A stretch of DNA of 64,000 nucleotides from Paraburkholderia flagellata (GTDB lineage Bacteria; Pseudomonadota; Gammaproteobacteria; Burkholderiales; Burkholderiaceae): contig NZ_JAJEJT010000004.1 in NCBI RefSeq assembly GCF_021390645.1, positions 1,240,001 to 1,304,000 of the forward strand, read 5' to 3'. This document shows positions 45,798 through 53,394 of the stretch, piece by piece. The notes under the pieces are model-generated. The model had not been told where the DNA came from and made no database searches. It saw only the letters and a program-made list of their open reading frames with translations. Each line of letters starts with the position of its first letter. Positions within the stretch are counted from its first letter, which is position 1. Position numbers and translations under genes: made by a program.

Positions 45798-48413
45798 TCA
45801 GACGGTTTCGACGACTACGGGAATCTCGCCAAGCGCTTCATGTCGCTTGAAATGCGGCGCGGCTTGCGGAACCTGCGTACGCTCCTGCGGTGTAGCCGGC
45901 CGGATCTGGCCGCGCTCTTCAATGAAGGTAACGTGCTGGTCGCCCGCATCGCTGTTGACGAAGTGGCGGAAACGGCGGCGCGTTTCAGGATCGGTCACGG
46001 CCTTCTTCCATTCGCATTCGTAGGTGTCCACCACGAGTTGCATTTCCGTTTCGAGTTCGGCGCCAAGGCCCAGCTTGTCGTGCACGACCACGTCGATCAA
46101 ATACTCAAGGCCGCCTTCGAGGTTATCGCGCCACACGCTCGTGCGCTGCAGGCGGTCGGCCGTGCGCACGTAGAACATGAGGAAGCGGTCGACGTAGCGC
46201 ACCAGCGTGGCCTGATCGAGATCGGAAGCGAGCAGTTCCGCATGGCGCGGCTTCATGCCGCCGTTGCCGCACACGTAGAGGTTCCAGCCCTTTTCGGTTG
46301 CGATGATGCCGACGTCCTTGCCTTGTGCCTCCGCGCATTCGCGCGTGCAGCCCGACACGCCGAACTTGATCTTGTGCGGCGCGCGCAGGCCCTTGTAGCG
46401 GTTCTCGAGTTCGATCGCGAAGCCCACCGAATCGCCCACGCCATAGCGGCACCACGTCGAGCCCACGCATGATTTCACCGTGCGCAAGGCCTTGCCGTAG
46501 GCGTGCCCCGATTCGAAGCCCGCTGCGATCAGCTCTTCCCAGATGAAAGGCAGTTGCTCGACGCGCGCACCAAAGAGGTCCACGCGCTGGCCGCCAGTGA
46601 TCTTCGTGTAGAGGCCGTACTTCTTCGCCACCTGCCCCACGGCGATCAAACCTTCAGGCGTGACCTCGCCGCCCGGCATGCGCGGCACCACCGAATACGT
46701 GCCGTCGCGCTGAATGTTGGCGAGGTAGTAGTCGTTCGAGTCCTGCAGGCTCGCGTGCTCTTTCTTCAGCACGAATTCATTCCAGCACGATGCAAGAATG
46801 CCGCCCACGGCAGGCTTGCAGATATCGCAGCCGAGTCCTTTGCCATGCTTCGCGAGCAGTTCGCCGAAGGTCTTGATGCCTTCCACGCGCACGATGTGAT
46901 AAAGCTCCTGGCGCGAATAACGGAAGTGCTCGCACAGGTGATTGTTGACGGCGAGGCCCTGACGCTTCATCTCCGACTTCATGACCTGCGTGACGAGCGG
47001 CACGCAGCCACCGCACGACGTGCCGGCGTTGCACGCGCCCTTCACGGCGGCGATAGTCGTCGCGCCGTCGCGCACGGCCGTGCATATTTCGGCCTTCGAA
47101 ACGTTGTTGCACGAGCAGATCTGCGCGGCTTCGGGCAGCGCTTCCACGCCGAGCGCGGGTTTCGCCTTGCCGTCGGCCTGCGGCAGGATCATGAATTCGG
47201 GCGACTCGGGTAGCTCGATACCGTTGAGCATCATCTGCAGCAACGTACCGTATTCGCTCGCGTCGCCCACCATGACCGCGCCGAGCAGCTTCTTGCCGCA
47301 ATCGGAGACGACGATCTTCTTGTAGACCTGGCGGCGTTCGTCGGCGTAGCGGTACGAGCGGCTGCCGGGCGTCTTGCCGTGTGCGTCGCCAATGCTCGCC
47401 ACGTCCACGCCCATCAGCTTGAGCTTGGTGCTCATGTCGGCGCCCGCGAACTGCGACGCAATGCCTGCCAGCGCCTTGGCGGCGATGCGCGCCATGTCGT
47501 AGCCGGGCGCGACGAGGCCGAAGATCTGGCCTTGCCACAGCGCGCATTCGCCGATGGCGTAGATGTTCGCGTCGCTCGTGCGGCATTGATCGTCGATCAC
47601 GATGCCGCCGCGCGCGCCGATATCGAGGCCGCAGGCGCGGGCGATTTCGTCGCGCGGACGAATGCCGGCCGAGAACACGATCATGTCGGCATCGAGGTGC
47701 GTGCCGTCGGCGAACTGCATGCGGTTGGCGGCCGTTTCACCATCCACGATCGCCAGGGTGTTCTTCTGCGTGTGAACGCTCACGCCGAGTTCTTCGATCT
47801 TGCCGCGCAGCATGCGGCCGCCGTCGTCGTCCACCTGCACCGCCATGAGGCGCGGCGCAAACTCCACCACGTGCGTGTCGAGGCCCAGGTCGCGCAGGGC
47901 CTTCGCGCATTCGAGGCCGAGCAGGCCGCCGCCCACCACCACGCCCGACTTCGCGTGCGCGCCGCGCGTCTGCATCGCTTCCAGATCGGCAATGGTTCGG
48001 TAGACGAAGCAATCGGCGCGGTCGTTGCCTGCGATGGGCGGCACGAACGCCGAAGAACCAGTGGCCAGCACGAGCTTGTCGTACGCGAGCGTCTCTCCGT
48101 TGGACACTGTAATGGTGCGAGCCTCGCGATCGATCGACACCGCCTTTGCGTTGAGCACGAGGCGCACGTTCTCGCGATCGAAGAAACCGGGCGCCACGAG
48201 CGACAGATCGTCCGCCGACTTGCCCGCGAAGAATTCAGAGAGGTGCACGCGGTCGTAAGCGGGACGCGGCTCTTCGCAGAGCACGGTCACGAGCGTGTTC
48301 GGCGCGCCGTCCGCAAGGATGCATTCGAGGAATTTGTGGCCCACCATGCCGTGGCCGACGACGACGATCTCCATCGCGGCCGAGCTGTTCACTTCGTTCG
48401 TTGCTTGCACCAT
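45798..48413 (-). CDS. nirB: Nitrite reductase (NADH) large subunit
   Basis: 871 residues (E. coli enzyme 847). Domains in order: FAD/NAD-binding disulfide-reductase-like part (VVVGHGMVGHKFLE to about 320), two BFD-like [2Fe-2S] regions (QICSCNNVSKAEI ... GTSCGGCVPL near 430-480), and the sulfite/nitrite reductase half with the siroheme-[4Fe-4S] cysteines in CVGSTWCRYG and SGCTRECAEA. Reaction: NADH-driven six-electron reduction of nitrite to ammonium. ATG at 48413 follows GAGG and sits 15 bases past the T-run of a leader terminator, so expression should depend on read-through. Confidence 0.95.
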   Translation of the reverse strand: MVQATNEVNSSAAMEIVVVGHGMVGHKFLECILADGAPNTLVTVLCEEPRPAYDRVHLSEFFAGKSADDLSLVAPGFFDRENVRLVLNAKAVSIDREARTITVSNGETLAYDKLVLATGSSAFVPPIAGNDRADCFVYRTIADLEAMQTRGAHAKSGVVVGGGLLGLECAKALRDLGLDTHVVEFAPRLMAVQVDDDGGRMLRGKIEELGVSVHTQKNTLAIVDGETAANRMQFADGTHLDADMIVFSAGIRPRDEIARACGLDIGARGGIVIDDQCRTSDANIYAIGECALWQGQIFGLVAPGYDMARIAAKALAGIASQFAGADMSTKLKLMGVDVASIGDAHGKTPGSRSYRYADERRQVYKKIVVSDCGKKLLGAVMVGDASEYGTLLQMMLNGIELPESPEFMILPQADGKAKPALGVEALPEAAQICSCNNVSKAEICTAVRDGATTIAAVKGACNAGTSCGGCVPLVTQVMKSEMKRQGLAVNNHLCEHFRYSRQELYHIVRVEGIKTFGELLAKHGKGLGCDICKPAVGGILASCWNEFVLKKEHASLQDSNDYYLANIQRDGTYSVVPRMPGGEVTPEGLIAVGQVAKKYGLYTKITGGQRVDLFGARVEQLPFIWEELIAAGFESGHAYGKALRTVKSCVGSTWCRYGVGDSVGFAIELENRYKGLRAPHKIKFGVSGCTRECAEAQGKDVGIIATEKGWNLYVCGNGGMKPRHAELLASDLDQATLVRYVDRFLMFYVRTADRLQRTSVWRDNLEGGLEYLIDVVVHDKLGLGAELETEMQLVVDTYECEWKKAVTDPETRRRFRHFVNSDAGDQHVTFIEERGQIRPATPQERTQVPQAAPHFKRHEALGEIPVVVETV

Positions 48414-48427
48414 GAGCCTCTGCCAAT

Positions 48428-48481
48428 AAAAAAGGCGTCCCGCGATTCCAGCTTCTCGCGAAGCCAGATTCGGGGGACGCC
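48428..48481 (-). terminator. Leader terminator before nirB
   Basis: On the minus strand GGCGTCCC pairs with GGGACGCC 32 bases later, enclosing an inner GCTTC-TCGC-GAAGC hairpin, and is followed by six T. It lies upstream of the nirB start, within the 5' leader, and its 5' arm is shared with the second ANTAR-type hairpin (48474-48488), so the two structures exclude each other. Confidence 0.85.
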
Positions 48482-48546
48482 GTTGCCCTGAATACGAAAC
48501 CCTTGTGCGCCGCGCTGCTGCTTGCGGCCGAATCGCCATTGATTCG
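48474..48546 (-). promoter_or_regulatory. ANTAR-type dual-hairpin antiterminator in the nirB leader
   Basis: First hairpin at 48529-48546: perfect 6-bp stem CGAATC / GATTCG with loop AATGGC. Second at 48474-48488: GGGC-AACGGC-GTCCC with one bulged T. Both loops are six bases with A at position 1 and G at position 4, the recognition rule for ANTAR proteins such as NasR, NasT and EutV. The second hairpin overlaps the terminator, as in those systems. Confidence 0.8.
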
Positions 48547-48570
48547 CTGTGGCACTTGCTGCGAAGCAAT

Positions 48571-48588
48571 ACGCAAGCACTGTGCCAA
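48571..48588 (-). promoter_or_regulatory. Sigma-54 promoter for nirB-nirD-nasA
   Basis: Minus-strand TTGGCAC-AGTGC-TTGCG has the invariant GG and GC ten bases apart and matches the -24/-12 consensus with two differences. Predicted start near 48561, about 15 bases before the first leader hairpin. Confidence 0.75.
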
Positions 48589-48687
48589 TTTGCGCGTATC
48601 CGGCGCAACGCCCCACCTGGTGGACTTCGGCGACTTGCCTGCGGCGCGTACGGTACTTCGCCTGTGCGCGCATCGTGATGCAGTCCA

Positions 48688-48723
48688 GCACAAGTTTGGT
48701 GCCGTGCAGCACACTCGCTGTGC
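48688..48723. promoter_or_regulatory. Tandem NtrC-like enhancer sites
   Basis: GCAC-AAGTT-TGGTGC (48688-48702) matches the NtrC consensus GCAC-N5-TGGTGC exactly, and GCAC-N7-GTGC (48709-48723) is a second site. They begin 21 bp apart, two helical turns, and lie about 100 bp from each of two divergent sigma-54 promoters. Confidence 0.72.
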
Positions 48724-48799
48724 GCCCAGCATGCGCGGGTTGCGGCGTTGTCGATCGGGAGGCGCCCCGCTAGCGGGCGGCAGCGCGAGTGCACGCAAG

Positions 48800-48816
48800 T
48801 TGGTCTGGAACTTGCA
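48800..48816 (+). promoter_or_regulatory. Sigma-54 promoter for the methyltransferase gene
   Basis: TTGG-TCTGGAACT-TGCA has GG (48802) and GC (48814) separated by ten bases and a good TTGCA -12 element; the -24 element is weaker than that of nirB. Predicted start near 48827, three bases before the first leader hairpin. Confidence 0.6.
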
Positions 48817-48829
48817 TGAACCAGAGCGT

Positions 48830-48909
48830 CCGGCAACGTCGCCGGGCAATGCAACCAGGGGCCGCGCGCTGCGCGCACCTCGATTCGAGCTAACCGGACA
48901 ATGGCGTCC
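48830..48909 (+). promoter_or_regulatory. ANTAR-type dual-hairpin antiterminator in the methyltransferase leader
   Basis: First hairpin 48830-48845: perfect stem CCGGC / GCCGG with loop AACGTC. Second 48896-48909: perfect stem GGAC / GTCC with loop AATGGC. Both loops are six bases with A1 and G4. The second hairpin shares bases 48900-48909 with the terminator stem. Confidence 0.78.
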
Positions 48910-48947
48910 CCTCGTCGCAAGCGGCGAGCGGACGCCATTTGTTTTTA
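48900..48947 (+). terminator. Leader terminator before the methyltransferase gene
   Basis: A 10-bp stem AATGGCGTCC / GGACGCCATT (48900-48909 with 48930-48939) with an inner CTCG/CGAG stem is followed by TTGTTTTTA. It ends 45 bases before the start codon at 48992. Confidence 0.82.
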
Positions 48948-48991
48948 GGCGTTCCCAATGCGGGTGCGCGCAATACGAAAGGAAGACGACG

Positions 48992-49789
48992 ATGACGACG
49001 GGCAACGAAGGCAAGGTCACGCTGGTGAGCGCAGGTCCGGGCGATCTCGACCTCCTCACCCTGAAGGCCGCGAAGGTACTCGCGAGCGCCGACGTCGTGC
49101 TGCTCGACGATCTCGCGAACCCGGAGATCGTTACGCTCGCGCCGCAGGCCCGCGTGATCCGCGTAGGCAAGCGCGGCGGCTGCCGCTCCACGCCGCAAGC
49201 CTTCATCGAGCGCTTGATGCAGCGATACGCGCGCCGGGGCCTGCACGTAGTACGCGTGAAAGGCGGTGACGCACTGCTGTTTGGCCGCGCAGGGGAAGAA
49301 CTCGCGGCATTGCGCGAGGCGGGCGTGACGGTGGAGATCGTGAACGGCGTGTCTTCGGCGTTCGCGGCGGCGGCGGGGCTCGGCATCTCGCTCACGCATC
49401 GCGATCACAGCCAGGGCGTGATCTTCGTGACGGCGCATCTGCGCGACCATAGCGAGCCTGACTGGCAGGCACTCGCCGGGACGGGCATGACACTCGCCAT
49501 CTATATGGGTATGAGCCGGATCGAGTCGCTGTGCGCGACCCTCGCCAACGCACTCCCCACGGCGACGCCCGCAGCCGTCGTGCAGTGGGCGGGCAGCGCG
49601 AACGAGCGCCGCGTGACGGGCACGCTCGGCACGATCGCGGCGTGCGCTCGCGCGGCGAGCCTTGGCAGCCCCGCCATCATTCTCGTGGGCAACGCGATTG
49701 GCGAGGCGGCTTCGTTCGCCATTTCGACTGCGGCGGTCGGCATGCACTCGCACGATCGGGCAATCGAGGCGCAACGACTAAGCGCGTAA
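48992..49789 (+). CDS. cobA: Uroporphyrinogen-III C-methyltransferase
   Basis: 265 residues. The SAM-dependent tetrapyrrole methylase fold is plain: VSAGPGDLDLLTLKA near residue 11, LDDLANPEI, VGKRGG, VRVKGGDALLFGRAGEE near 85-105, and PAAVVQWA. Reaction: two methylations of uroporphyrinogen III to precorrin-2, the first committed step to siroheme and cobalamin. It is divergent from nirB, whose product needs siroheme, and has the same style of leader. A GGAAG ribosome site precedes ATG at 48992. Confidence 0.92.
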   Translation: MTTGNEGKVTLVSAGPGDLDLLTLKAAKVLASADVVLLDDLANPEIVTLAPQARVIRVGKRGGCRSTPQAFIERLMQRYARRGLHVVRVKGGDALLFGRAGEELAALREAGVTVEIVNGVSSAFAAAAGLGISLTHRDHSQGVIFVTAHLRDHSEPDWQALAGTGMTLAIYMGMSRIESLCATLANALPTATPAAVVQWAGSANERRVTGTLGTIAACARAASLGSPAIILVGNAIGEAASFAISTAAVGMHSHDRAIEAQRLSA

Positions 49790-50164
49790 GCATGTAATGA
49801 ACCGCTGATTTTCTCGACACATAAACAGAAATGCGAATAGGTTAAGTCGACCAACCTTTTGCCAAACAATCTCTCAATATCAACTGGCAGAATTCGTCCG
49901 CCATTCTCCCCGCTTTATCGCCGCTCGCTATGCTTTCATTCCAATACAAAGCTCAAGAACCGTAAGCAAAATAGCGCGTAGCACTGTAGTACTAAACAAT
50001 CTCTGACCTTCATCCTACCTTTGTCCTACTCGCCTCATGGAAATCCCCGATCAAACGGCGTTTTTCATGAAAGCGTCGAGAAGGATTGCGTTACCTAGAA
50101 TTCAGCCATCAACGTTGATTCCTCTACAGATCAACAAAATCATAGGGCGCAGGTAAGGAACAAC
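49790..50164. other. 375-bp AT-richer gap with a perfect palindrome
   Basis: No gene visible. The perfect 12-bp palindrome ATCAACGTTGAT lies at 50108-50119, about 45 bp before the regulator start, with a further ATCAAC just downstream; it may be an operator. An 11-mer AAACAATCTCT occurs at 49864 and 49994. No terminator is evident after the methyltransferase gene. Confidence 0.5.
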
Positions 50165-50884
50165 ATGATGAAGCTGTTGCTCGTCGAGGAAAATCCTGGG
50201 CTTGCCCAATGGCTCGTCAGCCTGTTGCGCAGGGAGAATTTCACCGTCGATCGCGTGGCCGACGGCGAAGCTGCAGACCTCGTGCTGAAGTCACAGCATT
50301 ACGACCTCGTGCTGCTCGAACTGCACTTGCCGCGCTTGAGCGGCGTGAGCGTACTCATGCGTTTGCGGCGCCGGCGCGACAACCTTCCCGTTCTGATGAT
50401 GGCCGCGCACGGCTCGATCGACGACAAGGTGGCATGCTTTACCGCCGGTGCCGACGACTACCTCGTCAAGCCCTTCGACACGCGCGAACTGCTCGCGCGC
50501 ATCAAGGCGCTGATACGCCGCCAGGCGAGCGACAAGGCAGCGCGCCTGAGTTGCGGCGATCTGCACTATCGCACGGACACACGTGCCTTTAGCCACAAGG
50601 ACACACCGCTGAATCTGCGCCGCCGCGAGCATTCCATTCTCGAAGCGCTGATGCTGCATCAAGGCAGGACCGTTTCTAAGCGCACGCTCATGGAGAGCCT
50701 CTTCGGCCTCGATGAAGAACCGAGCCGGGATGCAATCGATATCTATATTCACCGCTTGCGCAAACATCTCGCGAATTCGAGCGCGCAGATCCTGACTTTG
50801 CGTGGACTCGGCTACATCCTGCGAGTGAAGGACGCCGCGCTACTCGAACCGGAACCGGACCCGGAGCCATGCATGGATGGCTAA
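50165..50884 (+). CDS. OmpR-type regulator with a degenerate receiver
   Basis: 239 residues. The fold is that of an OmpR/PhoB regulator: receiver about 1-120, winged-helix DNA-binding domain about 130-225 ending in LRGLGYILRV. The key receiver residues deviate: the acidic pocket reads VEEN, the phospho-acceptor position is E52 (LLELHLP) instead of Asp, and the switch Thr is A80 (MMAAHG); only K102 in DDYLVKPFD is kept. It should not be phosphorylated normally, and Glu may mimic the active state (inference). No kinase gene is adjacent. AAGGAA precedes the paired ATG codons at 50165 and 50168. Targets unknown; it sits inside the nitrate region. Confidence 0.82.
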   Translation: MMKLLLVEENPGLAQWLVSLLRRENFTVDRVADGEAADLVLKSQHYDLVLLELHLPRLSGVSVLMRLRRRRDNLPVLMMAAHGSIDDKVACFTAGADDYLVKPFDTRELLARIKALIRRQASDKAARLSCGDLHYRTDTRAFSHKDTPLNLRRREHSILEALMLHQGRTVSKRTLMESLFGLDEEPSRDAIDIYIHRLRKHLANSSAQILTLRGLGYILRVKDAALLEPEPDPEPCMDG

Positions 50885-50960
50885 CAACAAATGACGAACT
50901 CCACGCCCATTGCACGCACGGTTGCGCCGTGCGCAGCCTGCTCCCCAAGCGAGATCGAGC

Positions 50961-51944
50961 ATGAAAGCCTACGTCATCGAACAATCGGGCGGCCCCGAGG
51001 TCCTGCAACTGCGCGAGATCGCGCCGGCCGCGCCTGGCGCGGACGAAGTGCGCATTCGCGTATGCGCGTTCGGCATCAATCACGCCGAAGCGGATTTGCG
51101 CGCCGGACGCCTTGGGCCGCTCGCCGGCCCGGTCGTGCCGGGGATCGAGGCCGTGGGTGTGGTGGCGGAAGACCCCTCGAAGACGTTCCAGGTGGGGGAA
51201 CGCGTTGCCACTGCGATGGGCGGCCTGCAGGTCGCGCGCAACGGCAGCTATGCGGAGGAAGTCACGGTTCTGCGGCGCAACGTCGTCACGCTCGGCTCGA
51301 CCAGGTTGCCATGGGAAGAACTGGCCACGTTGCCGCTCGCCTATCTCACGGCCTGGGGCGCGCTCGCGGCGAGCCTCGAAGCCAAGGCGGGGCAAACTCT
51401 ACTCGTGCGCGGCGGAACGTCAACCGTAGGCCTCGCTGCGATCGCCTATGCGAATGCCTTCGGGCTCAATGTGCTGGCCACGACGCGTTCGCCAACACAC
51501 GTCGAACGCCTCTACCATGCCGGTGCGCACGAAGTCCTGATCGACGGCGGAGAAGTCGCCGCCGCGGTCGCGCATGAATGCCTGCACGTCGACGCCGCGC
51601 TCGAAATCGTGAGCGCTGCCAACGTGCGCGACACCGCCAAAATGGTGCGGCCGTTTGGCAGCGTGACCATAGTCGGCACACTGGCCGGGCCGCCTCTTCT
51701 CACTTCGTTCGATATTGCGCGCGATCTGCCGCCCGCCGTGCGGCTCAGCTACTTTACGAGCGAACTGCTCGGCACGAAGGCGCTGCCGCTCGACTACGCG
51801 CCGCTGCGCCTCATCGCCTCGGGCATTGCCGGCCGCCGCATCGCATCGCTTCACGCCTGCACCTTTGCGTTCGACGAACTCAGGAAAGCGCATTATCTGC
51901 TGGAAAGCCAGCGCGCCATCGGCAAGATCGTCGTCCGGTTATAG
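50961..51944 (+). CDS. Zinc-independent medium-chain alcohol dehydrogenase / quinone oxidoreductase
   Basis: 327 residues of the MDR superfamily. N-terminal MKAYVIEQSGGPEVLQLREI and the coenzyme motif LVRGGTSTVGLAAIAYAN near 150 (usual form GAAGGVG) place it with NADPH quinone reductases. Zinc-binding cysteines are lacking. Reaction: NADPH-dependent reduction of quinones or enones, exact substrate unknown. ATG at 50961 follows the weak site GAGATCGAG. It is 76 bp downstream of the degenerate regulator and could be in its transcript; it converges on the nitrate transporter gene. Confidence 0.82.
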   Translation: MKAYVIEQSGGPEVLQLREIAPAAPGADEVRIRVCAFGINHAEADLRAGRLGPLAGPVVPGIEAVGVVAEDPSKTFQVGERVATAMGGLQVARNGSYAEEVTVLRRNVVTLGSTRLPWEELATLPLAYLTAWGALAASLEAKAGQTLLVRGGTSTVGLAAIAYANAFGLNVLATTRSPTHVERLYHAGAHEVLIDGGEVAAAVAHECLHVDAALEIVSAANVRDTAKMVRPFGSVTIVGTLAGPPLLTSFDIARDLPPAVRLSYFTSELLGTKALPLDYAPLRLIASGIAGRRIASLHACTFAFDELRKAHYLLESQRAIGKIVVRL

Positions 51945-51976
51945 CGGCCCGTTACTCAGGCGCGGGCCGCTACGCC

Positions 51977-53371
51977 TCAATTGCTCGCGCTCGCCCGAGC
52001 ACCCTGCACGACAGCCGGCGCCATCGCAGACTCTTGCGGCAGCGCCCATTCGAGCCAACGTGCGCGGTGCAGCACCACCAGACCGAACGCGGCCGCGGCA
52101 ATCACGCCGAACGTCGCGAATCCCATCTGGTAGCTGCCGGTGCTTTCCTTGGCAATGCCCATGATCACAGGCAGATAGAAGCCGCCGATGCCACCTGCCG
52201 CGCCGATGATGCCCGACATCAGCCCGGTACGGCCCTGCCAGCGGCGCGGAACAAGCTGGAACGTCGCGCCGTTGCCAAGACCGAAACACACGTACGTGAA
52301 TGCAAGCAGCGCAATGCCAGCGGCGAACGGCGGCATCCACAGCGCGAAGGCGAAGTCGCACGCCGAGATCGCAGCCAGCAGCACCACGAGAGCGCGCACG
52401 CCCGAAATGCGGTCGGCGATCAGGCCGCCGAGCGGACGCACCATCGCGCCGGTCAGCGCGAGCAGCGACATCACCACGCCGGCTTCGAGCTTCGGTACCT
52501 GGTAGAGCGAAATAAGCAGCGTCGAGATATAGGACGACATGCCGACGAAACCGCCGAACGTGATGCTGTATACGAGCATCACGACCCACGTGTCGCCTTC
52601 GGTCAGCACCGCGCGATAGTGTCGCGGCAGCACGGCAATGGCGAGCAGCGCCCCGAAAACCGGCAGCAGCAGCACACCGGTCTTGCCCGCGCCGAACAAA
52701 CCAGCGTGCACGGCGAGCACGAGCGCGATCAGGCCGGCGAGCGTGATGCCGAACGAACGAAATGCCTGCAGCGCGCTGCCGGACTTCTGACCGAGATCGC
52801 GGGCCAAAAAGACCACGGCCGTCGCGGCGAGCGCGAGCAGCGGCAGCGCCGCGCCCGTGGCGCGCGCCCACCCATAGTGGCTGGCGAGACCCGGAAAGAG
52901 GAAGCCGTCGAGCACGGCGCCAATATTGCCGGCTGCGGCGAGGCCCAGCACGAGGCCCTGCACCTTCGGCGGATAGTTGCTGCCAGCCATCGGCAGCGCC
53001 ACGGCGAAGCTCGCGCCGCCCACGCCGAGCAGCACGCCAAGCACGAGCAGCAAGGTATAGGACGGCGTGCCCGGCATCATCAACAGCACGGCAGCGGGAA
53101 TGGCAGAAAGCGCGATGCCCATCAGCGCGACACGGCGGCCATCGTAAGCCTGATACAGATTGCCGAGCGTCACGCGCAAAATCGCCGCGCCAAGCACGGG
53201 CACCGCCACGAGCAGGCCCAGTTCGGCCGGCGTCATCGCAATGTCCTTCTGGATGAAAGGCGCGAGCGGGCCGAACATTACCCACACGGTGAAGCCGGTG
53301 TCGAAGTACAGGAAGCACGCGATCAGTGCGCGCCAGTTACCGCTCTTGAGCGAACTTACCAGGTCTTTCAC
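51977..53371 (-). CDS. narK: Nitrate/nitrite transporter, NarK type (MFS)
   Basis: 464 residues and about twelve helices. The nitrate-nitrite porter signatures are present: helix-5 GVGGASFAVALPMAG near residue 115 and the helix-11 counterpart GLGNGATFQLVPRRW near 365. An Arg in helix 2 (ILRVTLGNLYQAYDGRRV) would contact the anion. Role: nitrate uptake for the assimilatory enzymes in this region. The start is taken as GTG 53371 because GGGGAG lies six bases before it; a TTG at 53398 that overlaps the upstream stop is an alternative. It follows the PilJ/MCP-like gene in one operon. Confidence 0.92.
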   Translation of the reverse strand: MKDLVSSLKSGNWRALIACFLYFDTGFTVWVMFGPLAPFIQKDIAMTPAELGLLVAVPVLGAAILRVTLGNLYQAYDGRRVALMGIALSAIPAAVLLMMPGTPSYTLLLVLGVLLGVGGASFAVALPMAGSNYPPKVQGLVLGLAAAGNIGAVLDGFLFPGLASHYGWARATGAALPLLALAATAVVFLARDLGQKSGSALQAFRSFGITLAGLIALVLAVHAGLFGAGKTGVLLLPVFGALLAIAVLPRHYRAVLTEGDTWVVMLVYSITFGGFVGMSSYISTLLISLYQVPKLEAGVVMSLLALTGAMVRPLGGLIADRISGVRALVVLLAAISACDFAFALWMPPFAAGIALLAFTYVCFGLGNGATFQLVPRRWQGRTGLMSGIIGAAGGIGGFYLPVIMGIAKESTGSYQMGFATFGVIAAAAFGLVVLHRARWLEWALPQESAMAPAVVQGARASASN

Positions 53372-53394
53372 GAGGTTCTCCCCAATAGTGGATC

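Noticed and set aside
48541-48590. A plus-strand sigma-54 promoter at TGGCAC near 48550
   Set aside because: The following GC is eight rather than ten bases after GG, so the spacing is wrong; the minus-strand match is correct.
49864-50004. Direct repeat AAACAATCTCT at 49864 and 49994
   Set aside because: Only 11 bp, no symmetry, and spaced 130 bp apart in AT-richer DNA; could be chance.
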